A stretch of 64,000 nt of DNA from Sordariomycetes sp. S80-01Y (taxonomy: Eukaryota; Ascomycota; Sordariomycetes), in contig JAXQJY010000030.1 of NCBI GenBank assembly GCA_037042185.1, positions 2,702,033 to 2,766,032 on the forward strand. Reading direction: 5' to 3'. Shown here piece by piece: positions 21,194 to 31,571 of this stretch; within the stretch, counting starts at the first letter, position 1; the number at the start of each line of letters is the position of its first letter. Both the position numbers and the translations under genes were made by a program. The notes under the pieces are model-generated. The model had not been told where the DNA came from. It made no database searches and saw only the letters and a list, made by a program, of their open reading frames with translations.

Positions 21194-22778
21194 ATGAATC
21201 CGCAACAGCCTCCGTACGGGCAGCCAGGCGCCCCGCCTCCTCAGGGCGGCTACTACCCGGGATACCAACCGCCACCTCCCGGACAGACAGGCCAACCTCA
21301 TAATCCGGGCCAGTACCAACCTGGCCAGCAGCAGTACGGGCAGCCGCCACAAGGACAGTACGGTGCCCCTCCCCCACAAGGGCAGTATGCGCCTCCCGGG
21401 CAGCCGCCTCCAGGCTACCAGGGACAGCCGCCGCAGCAATACCCGCCTCAGCAGTATTCTCAACCTCCGCAGCAGCAGGGATATCAAGGGCAGCCTCAGC
21501 AGCCCTATCCCAACCAACCCCCGCCCCAGGGCTACCAGGGCCAGCCGCCTCAGGGATATCAAGGTGGCCCTCCTCAAAGCTACCCAGGACAGCCTTCCCC
21601 TCAGCCATATGCCCAGCAGCCTTATGGCGCCCCGCCTGGGCAGGTTCCGTACGGGCAGTACTACGATCCCAACCAGCCACCTCCTCAGCAGTACGGTGGT
21701 GCTCCTCCTCCGGTATGCATCCCATAAGGTTGCGTTGCCTCATCGCTAACAGCAGAAGCATCATGTTTGGCAGCAGCCAGCCCCTGCGATGGCGTCCCCC
21801 GGCTACGACATCAGCCAGAAAGCCAGCGTTCCCTACATTGACACGACGCCCGATGTTGAGGCTTTGAGGAAGGCGATGAAGGGCATGGGCTGCGACGAGC
21901 GCGCCCTCATCAAGGTCTTCACCTCACCCAAGTACTCCTCCCCGTGGGCGCTCAAGCAGCTCGAGGCCGACTACAACAAGAGGTTCATCCGCGACCTGGT
22001 CAAGGATATCAAGAGCGAGACGCGGGGCGCATTTGAGGATACGCTCGTTGCTCTTCTCCAAGGTCCCCTTGAGACCGATGTGAAGACTCTGGACAAGGCG
22101 ATGGACAGGGCTGGTACAGATGAGACGGCGCTCGCGGATGTCTTGCTTTGCCGGAGTAACGCAGACATTCGTGCTATCGTGAAGGAATACCAAAACACCA
22201 AGAAGAAGGATCTAGCAAAGGACATCAAGAGCGAGGTTGACGACACGCTTTACCGCCTCTACAGCATGGCTCTCAGCGCCCAGAGGGCTGAACCATGGGT
22301 GGCATTCTCCCCACAAGATCTTGACAAGAAGGTAACCGAGATTCACCAGGCGACGGAGGGCGTGATTGGCTCCAACGCCATCGCCGTCGCCCAGATCCTC
22401 GCTTCGGCCAACGAAGGCCAGATCAGAGCTATGAACGACACCTACAAGCAGAAGTACCATCGAGGCCTGCAAGACGTCATTGAGAAAGAATTCCGGGGCG
22501 ACACCGAGGATGCCCTTCTACACATGTTGATGATGGGTACCGACAAAGCTAGGGCAGACGCGGAGTGGTTGAGGCAGCCGCTGATGAGAGGAGTCGGCGT
22601 CAAGGACAAGCACTTCATCTATCGAATCACAACGCTCTACTGGAACAAGGCGAGGTTAGAAGAGGCGAAGCAGGCGTACGAGAGGCATTTTAAGAGGAAG
22701 CTGGTGACGGATGTGAAGGAGATGCTTGGCGGCGACTACGAAGACCTGGTGGTCGCTCTGCTTGGTGGCAAGAAGTAG
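21194..22778 (+). CDS. Annexin with long PQGY-rich N-terminus
   Basis: Exon 1 is 21194-21712. Exon 2 most likely starts at 21774 (GCTAAC branch 24 nt before) and ends at 22778, giving 507 aa; an earlier AG would start it at 21756 in the same frame and add 6 aa. Residues 1-170 are a Pro/Gln/Gly/Tyr-rich extension like that of annexins A7 and A11. Four annexin repeats follow: MKGMGCDERALIKVF, MDRAGTDETALADVLL, the EGVIGSNAIAVAQIL repeat and a degenerate fourth repeat from VGVKDKHFIYRI to DYEDLVVALLGG. The second repeat keeps the GTDE calcium loop best; the others deviate (GCDE, IGSN, GVKD), so calcium binding may be uneven. Annexins bind acidic phospholipid membranes in a Ca2+-dependent way and act in trafficking and repair. 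The protein should be cytosolic. Confidence 0.93.
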
Positions 22779-24291
22779 TAGGTTTTGTTGATGCAAGCAG
22801 CAATGATTCAATGATTTGATTTGGCAAAGGCTCAGGTGTTTTGTCACAAGTCTTTTAATGTTCAGCCTGAATTCTATTACAATTTGGCTCACCAACGGCA
22901 ATCGGGAGGATTGAGCATTCCTTTGCTTGACACGTTACGTGATTTTTACCGCGCGCTGTGGCCGACCCTGTAGTGAGGCAAATGATTTCTTGAGAGTAAA
23001 AGCTTCGGCATCCACCTAGCCCATTTTGTGCGTTTGAATTTCTCGCGTACCCAGCTAGTGTTTAATCGCCCGCTGACTTGAGGTGTTCGAGAGTTCGGGA
23101 GCTTACAAACGTTGGGCTTGATCTCCGCAGCGCCCCCACAAAGTCCGCCAGGATGACAAAAGCGATCGCCCGCGCATGCATCTTGACAAGTTGTCAACTG
23201 ACGGAAATGCGATAGCCTGACGTGACACGTAGGGGTCGAATCCCTGCCGCAGAGCTTCGTGTGCGGGATTCTGCTTCGTCAAATGCAGCTCGCAGTCCTC
23301 GAGCTGACCTGCGTGATTCCGGAATCCGCGCTGAGTAGCCTTAAGTCCGGATCGTACCGGTTATAGGGCTGGAGATCCGCCCGGTGGATGTCGCAGGCTT
23401 ACTCGTAAGCGTGTTAAGCATAACGCTTCGCACCAGAGAGTCGCACCGCAGGCTCCTCTCAACTGTCCCTTTCTTGGTTGTATTCTTCATGAAGAGCGCA
23501 GATTCGGTGAATGTATTCTGCGTTGTTAGACAATCAAGAAGAACAGGATTGGGGAGTCTGTGTGGTGATCGAGTATAATTCACTCTGATACCGCCAGGCT
23601 AGTGGCCCGTCCACTCAGACGATGCTCCATCAGTGAGCTTCTCCAGCCACTCGGAAATGGAATGTCTCCCATAATAAATGACCGTTTGAGGGATTCTCAT
23701 CATTTCTAACTGATCTCCGAGGCCGCGGGTTTGCATTTAGTTGAACTTTTGTCTCCTCCCATTGGCGCAACTTGGACAGTCGGCATTCGCACATCTCCCT
23801 TGAGCGCCAAAGCAGCGGACTCCCAAGATAAGCTTTTTGGTCGTCAGGGAGTCATGCCGCCGGGCCAGTAAGAGGCGTCTCAAGGCCATGCGCCGCTGCT
23901 GGGCCACACCATCTAGTGGGGCTTTGGAAGGTAGGGCTTACTTTCCACCCGTTGACTTACAAACAAGGGCGGACTTTGGTTAACCTCCGCCATACCGCTA
24001 GCGACGACACGGCGTTATGGCGGACCTTACTACTTGGTATTCACGGTCAGACCTCAACGATTAGCAATGACCCCCAAAAGTAGGGGAATTGGATGGAAAA
24101 TCTACCATCGCGTCATGATACGAGATTTATGGCTCATCTGGGCGGCCTGCCATAGGAATAGTCTCTTTTGGATATAAGACCTAGAGTTTGCCCGCTTCTA
24201 ACTTGATTCTCGAACATCAACAATAAGTGTCTTCCACATCTTGACATTTAGCTAACCCCTTGTTTTACAATACCGGCACCGTATAGCAACT
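22779..24291. other. 1.5-kb intergenic region upstream of the MFS gene
   Basis: No gene is supported. A GATATAAGAC element at 24171-24180, about 118 bp before the ATG at 24292, is a likely TATA box. The rest holds only short overlapping frames. Confidence 0.45.
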
Positions 24292-26103
24292 ATGGCCTCT
24301 CTAGAGGTTCCCAAGACGCCAAACAACGTCGGGTCTAGTGCCTCGACCTTGACCGGCGATGTCTCCCCCGGTGAAAAGACAATAGGGTACAACACCCCTC
24401 GCGATTCAGAGTCATTACACAAGAAGGAGCCAGACACAGAGAACACGGATGGTGACGACAGCGTTGAGTATCCCTCGGGCGTCAAGATGCTCCTCATTGT
24501 CTTTGCCCTTGTCATGAGCATTTTCCTTCTGTCTCTCGACATGGTTAGCAGCTACCCGTCCAATGTGTTCCGATCGTTAGACTGACAATCGCCTCCAGAC
24601 CATCGTTGCGACAGCCATCCCCAAGATCACGGACGACTTTAAGGGACTCGATAAAGTAGGATGGTACGGTGCCGCCTTCTTTATGACGGTTGGAGGTTTC
24701 CAGTCGACATGGGGCAAGATTTACAAGTTCTTCCCACTAAAGGGATCGTTCCTCACGGCCATCTTCATCTTTGAAGTTGGCTCTGCGATTTGCGGTGCTG
24801 CACCGAGCTCCAACGCTCTCATTGCTGGTCGAGCGATTGCTGGCGTTGGTGCCGCCGGCCTCGGTGCTGGTGCCTACACCATCATAGCTTTTGCCGCCCC
24901 GCCCAAGAAGCGACCTGCTTTCACCGGCATCCTGGGTGCCGCATATGGTCTCGGTAGTGTCATCGGCCCTCTGCTGGGAGGTGCTTTCACCGATAACGTT
25001 TCCTGGAGGTGGTGTTTCTACATCAACCTCCCCATCGGAGGTGTTGCGGCAGCCGTTGTCTTCTTCTTCTTCCGAACCCCTGCTCATGCCGTACCTGAGA
25101 AGGCTACACTCACTGAGAAGGTTCTCCAGATGGATCTCCCTGGAGTTGTCCTCATCATGGGTGCAACTGTCACGTTCCTCCTCGCTGTCCAGTATGGCGG
25201 TGTCTCCCACGCGTGGAACTCCAGCACCGTCATCGGTTTGATCGTGGGATTCGTTCTCATCATCGCCGCCTGGGGTCTCTTGCAGTGGTGGCAGGGTGAT
25301 AGGTCCATGGTCAGCCCCAAGCTGATCGCGAATCGCACCAACTGGGTGTCGGCTGCCTTTGCCTTCATCTTCGCCGGTGGCTTCTTCACTGCCATCTACT
25401 ACCTCCCCGTGTACTTCCAGTCGGTGCACGGGACGTCGCCTACCATGAGCGGCGTCCGCAACCTGCCCATGATCATTTCGGTCACGATCTCGACGATTGT
25501 GAGCGGAGCCCTGGTCTCAGCATTCGGATATTACCAGCCCCTCCTCATTGGAGGTGGCGTCCTCGCAACAATCGGCTCTGGCCTTCTATACATGCTCGAC
25601 ACAGACAGCTCCACTGGCGAGTGGATTGGATATCAGATCATTGCAGGCGTCGGGTGGGGTCTCGCTTTCCAGATCCCCATGATCGCGGTTCAAGGTACCG
25701 CCAAACCCAAGGACCTGGCTGCTGCCACCGGCATGCTTCTCTGTAGGTGCCCCTAGTCCACCAGCCCGGAGTATCTGCTAATATGATTCCAGTTTTCCAA
25801 GGCCTTGGAGGTGCTTACCTTGTTGCCGCTGCTCAATCTGCGTTCCTCAACCAGATGAAGCTTGCAGTCTTGTCCACCACGCCCGACATCGACCAAGCAA
25901 CGCTGGTTCTGACTGGCGCCACCGAAATCCGCAACTCGTTCCCTGAAAGCCAGCAAGGCGCTGTCATTGACGGGTACATGGATGGGTTGAAGGTTGTCTT
26001 TGCCATCTGCATTGCTGCGACGGGCTTTGCCACAGTTGTCGGTCTGGCGAGTCGTTGGAGTAAGCTGGGAAAGGAGGTGCGCAGCGGAGCTGGCATGGCC
26101 TGA
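24292..26103 (+). CDS. DHA2-type MFS efflux transporter (14-TM)
   Basis: Three exons (24292-24543, 24599-25742, 25793-26103) encode 568 aa. An acidic 65-residue cytosolic N-terminus is followed by hydrophobic segments consistent with 14 helices. Exons 1 and 2 join as LDMTIVATAIPKITDDF, the drug:H+ antiporter-2 motif at helix 1. STWGKIYKFF is the motif A loop and GPLLGGAFTD with SWRWCFYINLPIGG is motif C and its follower. The junction to exon 3 restores MLLFFQGLGGAYL. Close family members export fungal toxins and disulfide metabolites (the AflT/GliA-type group); the substrate here is not known. It lies at the plasma membrane. The next gene, same strand 850 bp downstream, encodes a thioredoxin-reductase-like flavoprotein, a pairing also seen in metabolite self-protection. 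Confidence 0.93.
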
Positions 26104-26952
26104 GCCGATTTGCCAAGTTGTGCACAGACAAAGGGAGCTAGATGAGTGATTTATGAACTACGAGGAGAGCCATAGACAGAAACGTCGCACCGAATTTGGA
26201 CTCGACAGATAGAAAGGCGTTTGGAGTTGGTGTTTGGGAATATCTCCTCTTTAAGTAGCCCACGAGGTAATGATAATAATAGTACAAGGTCATCAGAGCC
26301 GCAAAAGATACTATTCTGCACGCTGTGAATGCATTTTTAACTTCAGCGAGTCGAAACCGTTCTCCTTTTAGGTATCTTTCACCGTCCTTCTGATCGTCGT
26401 CGCATCTCCGCCGTTGTGATTCTTCAAACACCCGTGCATGCCGTGCTCATGGCGCATGGTGCATGTCGTATCGATATCAGTCTCGGGGTGCTGGGCATAA
26501 CTTGGGACCACCAGTCGCGCATAATCAAACCCATGCTCCATGTCGAAGGTCGGTGCGATGGCGCAGCAAGCTCCACATCGCCATTAAGCTTCCCCCCAGA
26601 AATCTGACAAGATCGACAAGATCGGCGACGGGGCGCAAAGAGAAAACATGCATAATTCCCACAGGATTCACACGCCATCCATTGAAGCAGTGTTCCATGT
26701 CTCACTTAATGAGCTGAAGGCCACGGCTGCCCTCATTCTGGGCGGCTGATTGGAGCCAACACTTCCGAATGCTACACAAACGCACAGACGGCCCGCTATG
26801 TCTTACAACGCGCAATGAGGATCGCCATAAGATCCCGTACGCGCAAATTGAACTGAAGGGATGTGATCATGTTGAGAGATTGAAAGTTGATATAAACCTC
26901 CTCTTCGCCTACTTACTCGCTGTAGCCATTTTCGACTTCAGCCTAAGTCACA
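26104..26952. other. Intergenic region with TATA box for the flavoprotein gene
   Basis: A TATAAAC at 26891-26897 lies about 60 bp before the ATG at 26953. Short frames around 26416-26717 are shadows of each other. No other gene is supported. Confidence 0.45.
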
Positions 26953-28259
26953 ATGCGTTTCTCCGCTGGTTTGTGCGCTCTCGCCTCAGGCGTCCTCGCG
27001 GCGCCGGCCCTGGTTGACTCTGGGATCTCGGTGGACGTTCCAACCACGGACTATGACGCCGTCATTGTTGGAGGAGGCCCGGCTGGCCTCAGTGCCCTCA
27101 GCGCCCTTGCTCGCGTCAGGCGGAACGTGTTGATGGTCGACTCGGGCGAGTATCGCAACCAGCCAACACGACACATGCACGACGTTATTGGATTTGACGG
27201 TTCGCTTCTTATCCCATTCCCAACAACCTGCACTGTTGCTAACTCGTGTCGCAGGCGTTACGCCGGCGTACTACCGTTGGGCGGCCCGTGAGCAGATCTC
27301 GCACTACGACACCGTTAGTATGACCAACGGGACCGTCAGCAGCATCGTATCGCGGGAAAACAACACTTGGTTTACCGTCAACATTGAAGACAGCGAGCCT
27401 GTGACCGCACGAAAGATTGTTCTCGCCACCGGGCTGCGCGACTTGCTTCCCGACACACCTGGCGTGAAGGAGAATTGGGGCAATGGAATTTTCTGGTGCC
27501 CATGGTGTGACGGTCACGAACATGCCGATCAAGGACTCGGGCTGATTGCGTCTCTGTCGGAAATCCCAGGGTTGGTACGCGAAATGCTGACGTTGAACGA
27601 AGACATTGTTGCTCTGGTCAACGGCACGGATACGCCTGAGATGAGAGAGGAGGCAGAAAAGGGGCTGCCAAAGTGGGAAGAGTACCTAAAGCTGCACAAC
27701 GTGACGATTCAGAACGGTACAATCGCGGCTATCCGTCGCCTGGAAAACGCCACATCCGGAGACCCGAGTCTCCCAACGTATCCCGAGCACGACCTCTTCC
27801 GCGTCGACTTCGAGGACGGGAAGTCGATTGAGCGAAATGCTTTCTTGACTTCCTATGAAGACGAGCAGATGTCCTGGGTTGGACCCGAAATGGGCGTTCG
27901 TCTGGACGGCGGACGGCTGGCGGCGGACCCGACAAAGGGACTCGTGACCAACATCCCTGGAGTCTACGCAATTGGCGACGCCAACGCGGACAACGTCACC
28001 AACGTTCCCCATGCTCTTTTCAGTGGGAAGCGCACCGCAGTATTCGTGCACGGTAAGTTGGATACCATGGAAACGATGGCCGGGGCTGACCAAACCAGTG
28101 CAACTCGAGAGGGAGATGCAGGCAGAGGAGCTGGCAAACTTGCCCGAAGACGGAACTCCGCTGGTTGAGAGGACATCGGAGCTAGACGAAAGGGCTATCT
28201 GGGAGCGTATGAATGGCGAGCCTGGAGAGATTCTGTACGCTGGGGAGTACGCCTCTTAG
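26953..28259 (+). CDS. Secretory thioredoxin-reductase-like FAD oxidoreductase
   Basis: Three exons (26953-27199, 27255-28052, 28099-28259) encode 401 aa. MRFSAGLCALASGVLAAPAL is a signal peptide. AVIVGGGPAGLSA binds FAD, and YAIGDAN near the end is the second FAD motif. FWCPWCDGH (C164, C167) is a redox-active CxxC pair at the place where class II thioredoxin reductases and GliT-type dithiol oxidases carry theirs. The region after it (LGLIASLSEIPGLVREML) lacks the usual GGGDSA-type NADPH signature. Seven N-glycosylation sequons (NGT, NNT, NGT, NVT, NGT, NAT, NVT) support passage through the secretory pathway. Known relatives oxidise dithiols with O2 or reduce disulfides with NADPH; the missing NADPH motif favours an oxidase (inference). 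Introns have GCTAAC or GCTGAC branches. Confidence 0.9.
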
Positions 28260-28974
28260 GTCTATAAGAGCTCCAATCGACGGATTCTGTTCGTTCAACA
28301 AACACTCTGAATAATGTGCGGTCACAGTGTTCAATGACACGATGCAGAGCAATTCCATGTTGTTTCAAACGCAGATCGGGCGAAGCTGATTCCGAGAGTT
28401 GGAATTGCAATGGCCCAGGCGGGACAGCGTGCCGTCGTCACTGAGCATCGCGATCGACCTGCGACATAAGGAGCTTAACTGGAACCCGACAACACGTTTT
28501 CCATCCTCCAATTATACGCTCGTCATCACGCTGACACCCATCTAGGTCATTCTCCAGAGTGTGTCGCGTTCACTGGCCTGAAACTCAAGACGAATCAGCA
28601 CTCGCCCACGGGTCAAAAGGGGTAGCATCGGAGGCGGATCCTCCGCAGACCCACGACGCACCCTGCCACGAGACTTGTTCGAAACATTGCAGTTTCGAAT
28701 GAGCGTTTTGTTAACGACAAGAAAATGTATGCATGCTGCGATCCGAGCTTCGTCTGATTCTTCCACCAGTCTGAGGAAGGGGAGACATCGCCAGCTCCCC
28801 ACAATGTTTCCGTCTCGCTGGATTGCGAGGACACCCCCTTGCGGGCAAGCGGTCCGAAATAGACCAGTCGAGCAGGAACGGTGGCCATGCGAGCAGTACA
28901 AATAGGCCAGTAGGACCCCCGTTGAACAAGCCTCAACATCACCATCAAGCTCTTCAACCTCGATTACCGCCGCC
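28260..28974. other. Intergenic region upstream of the second AA9 gene
   Basis: Probably the AA9 promoter. Overlapping frames on both strands at 28542-29003 are not supported as genes. No clear TATA box was found. Confidence 0.4.
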
Positions 28975-29748
28975 ATGAAGTCGACCCTCGCTCTCCTCGC
29001 CACAGCCTCGGCCGTGGCCGCTCACGGTACGGTACCCAACATTCGTGTCGACGGCACGACCCACGGTGGCTTTCTCCTCTCGTACTACTACGATATCATC
29101 AATGGCCAACCAGTGCCTGATGTGGCAGGGTGGTACGCCGAGAACCTCGACAACGGTTTCGTGGCGCCTGCCGCCTACAACACCCCGGCCATCAACTGTC
29201 ACATCGCTGCTGAGCCAGCGCCGATATCTGTGCCGGTTGAGGCCGGTGGCACCATCGACTTCCTGTGGTCACCGTGGCCGGAGAGCCACATTGGCCCCAT
29301 CTTGACGTACGCCGCCAAGTGCCCAGGCGACTGCTCGAGCGTCGACAAAGAGACCTTGAAATGGACCAAGATCGAAGAGGCGGGTATCAACTTCTCAACC
29401 CAAGTCTGGGCCGCGACAGACCTCATTGCCAACAACAACACCTGGACCACCACGGTCCCCTCTGGCTTGGCACCCGGCAACTACGTCTTCCGCCACGAGA
29501 TCATTGCCATGCACGGCGCGGGTTCCGAGAATGGGGCGCAGAACTACCCTCAGTGCTTCAACATCGAGGTCACTGGAAGCGGCACCCAGGAGCTGCCCGA
29601 GGGTACCCTCGGCACGGAACTGTACACTCCCGACCATCCTGGAATCCTGTTCAACCCTTACCAAGAGCTCACCGAATACGACATCCCAGGGCCGGCCCTG
29701 TGGGCCGGTGCTGCAGCCCAACGGAGGCATGCTAGGCAATTTGAGTAG
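28975..29748 (+). CDS. AA9 lytic polysaccharide monooxygenase
   Basis: A single exon of 257 aa. The signal peptide MKSTLALLATASAVAA is cut before His17 (HGTVPNIRV), the N-terminal copper ligand. H105 (ESHIGPIL) is the second ligand and Y191 (AQNYPQC) the axial tyrosine; H180 (AMHGAG) and Q189 form the second shell. All active-site residues are present. The catalytic domain ends at about YDIPGPALW (around residue 240), followed by a short Ala/Arg tail (QRRHARQFE) without a carbohydrate-binding module or GPI signal. It is only about 35% alike by eye to the AA9 at 15200 and lacks its intron, so the two are not a recent duplication. It is secreted and cleaves beta-1,4-glucans or related hemicelluloses by oxidation. 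It sits between the secretory flavoprotein and the HAD, fucosidase and rhamnosidase genes. Confidence 0.95.
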   Translation: MKSTLALLATASAVAAHGTVPNIRVDGTTHGGFLLSYYYDIINGQPVPDVAGWYAENLDNGFVAPAAYNTPAINCHIAAEPAPISVPVEAGGTIDFLWSPWPESHIGPILTYAAKCPGDCSSVDKETLKWTKIEEAGINFSTQVWAATDLIANNNTWTTTVPSGLAPGNYVFRHEIIAMHGAGSENGAQNYPQCFNIEVTGSGTQELPEGTLGTELYTPDHPGILFNPYQELTEYDIPGPALWAGAAAQRRHARQFE

Positions 29749-29913
29749 AATCGTGGGGAGCCATCGATGAGCGGAGGTCATTTATTCGTATCTGCATATG
29801 TCTATAGCGTCTGTGAATAATCAGCAAATTTCAAACATCTTTAGTCCCGCATGGCATGTAGTGCTTAACTGACCTATGGCTCTAATAGTGTCGAAGGGTG
29901 TAGATACAAAAGC

Positions 29914-30866
29914 TCAGACCGCCGAAGCACTTTGAGCATTTTCTTGCATGCAGGGCTCCTTCTCAACTTCAGGCCCCGGTACAACGATGCCGAACTTCTC
30001 GTAAGGGAACTGAGTAAGATCACGGTAGTACTCAGCCCACCCGTCTCCCAGCTCTCCGACCTGGTGCAAGTCGACCTCGCCTGCTTCACCCATTCGCCCC
30101 GCGAGGATCTCCTCCTCTCGCCCCGCGTACTCCTTCTTGAGCTCTGGATGAGGGCACCAGATGACGCGCATGCCCGCCCTCCGGCCAGCTTCGACACCAG
30201 GTACGGAATCTTCAAAGACCAGGCACTCCTCGGGTTTTATAGGAGCCTCGTTGGCCGGTAGCGAGTCGTTGATTGTCTTGAGGGCAAGGAGGAAAATGTC
30301 AGGCAATGGTTTCCCCCGTCCAGGCTGTAGTCGCGTGTCATCGCCCAGCACCCGCCTTTCAGCGGGAAATACGGAGAACAGTTCTGTAAGATGATCCGTC
30401 TTAATCTTGAAGTTTCGCGCATGGCTGCTTGTGGCCAAGGCAATATGCACGCGGCTCTTCCCCTCCGTGTTGCCGCTGACCTCCCAATAACGCGTCCGGC
30501 CTAGGCTCTCGAGAAGCTCGGTGACACCAGGCAGCGGCTTGGCGTTGGGAAACAGCTGGTTCTGGATCTCGGAGTTCTGCGCGACGTACTCGTCCGAGGA
30601 GATGGGGAGTCCGGCCCAGTCGTGGAAGATCTTGGTCGCGGAGGGGCCTGGGCGGCCCTGGAGCTTGGCCTTGATGGACCAGGGCAGGTTTGGCTTCCCG
30701 TACTTGTTGAGAATGGTGTTGACGGCTGCCGTGTATAGATCTTCGGTGTCGAGGAGGAGGCCGTCCATGTCGAAGAGACACGCTCGGACAGGGGGAAAAC
30801 TGCTGCGGTGTTAACAATGACAGGCGTCGGCGCGGGTAGAGGGGCTCACTCTGTCTTGGGTGCCAT
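29914..30866 (-). CDS. HAD-superfamily phosphatase (subfamily IA)
   Basis: Two exons (30850-30866, 29914-30802) encode 301 aa. The first exon is only 17 nt and encodes MAPKT plus part of a codon. Joining restores FPPVRACLFDMDGLLLDTED, the HAD motif I with nucleophile DMDG, which is why this start is preferred to the internal Met. ALATSSHARN is motif II, the Lys of RGKPLPDIF is motif III and VFEDSVPGVEAG is motif IV. The helical cap lies between motifs I and II, as in beta-phosphoglucomutase-like, pseudouridine-5'-phosphatase and sugar-phosphate phosphatases. The substrate cannot be told from the sequence; related fungal enzymes are annotated as 2-deoxyglucose-6-phosphatase- or HDHD1-like. Cytosolic. 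The alternative acceptor three bases on (30799) only removes a Ser. Confidence 0.9.
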
Positions 30867-31571
30867 GGTGGCTGTTGTTTGGAATGACCGCACAGACCAA
30901 AGATGGAGGAAAGGGCGTGGCGAGGAGCAGCAAAGTCTGTCGTACGGTCGGGAGACTGGCGAATTGTCGTGGAGTGGGTGAAGGTTCAGCGAGAATCACC
31001 TCCTGACACGCGGCGGCGCGCGGGGTGAAGTGCAAGATTTCCCCCGCTGCCCCACTTCATTAAGCTGTTAAACATTGATCCATCGTAGTCACTTTCCTTT
31101 CTCATCCCGCTTCGTTCACAGGTGGGACAAAACGAGGTACAATCGATGTGCCACAAGTCCCCACGAATTAGGCCGAGTCCCAAGCTGCAGTTCCAAGATG
31201 CCCGGGCTCTGCCTTCAGGTTCACCAATATCACAACCCAGGCTGGTGCTGCAAGTCCTCCTCAACCCCTCATGGACCAAACCCTGGACTGTCGGTTCAAA
31301 ACACGGGCCACTCTAAAGTCGCGAACCGTCGGCCATTTCTCAGCATGCTTATAGGCTGAGTCCATACATCTCATGGGGACGTTGCACCGAGCTCGTGCCA
31401 ACTGGTGGAGCTCGCCGACATGCTCGCACACGTCGATCTGGGGGACGAGGCCCGCCCCCGGATTTCGGCCTACACGGATTCAATGGACCATCAGGTATAT
31501 AGTAACCAGATGCGCCAGCGGACTGGAAGTCTTGAGGTTTTTGGGAAATGCCATCCGAGACAGTCACCACA
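30867..31571. other. Divergent intergenic region (HAD gene / fucosidase gene)
   Basis: About 700 bases between divergent genes, so it probably contains both promoters. An AGGTATATAGTAA element near 31494-31505 is a possible TATA box for the fucosidase (ATG at 31572). No other gene was seen. Confidence 0.45.
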
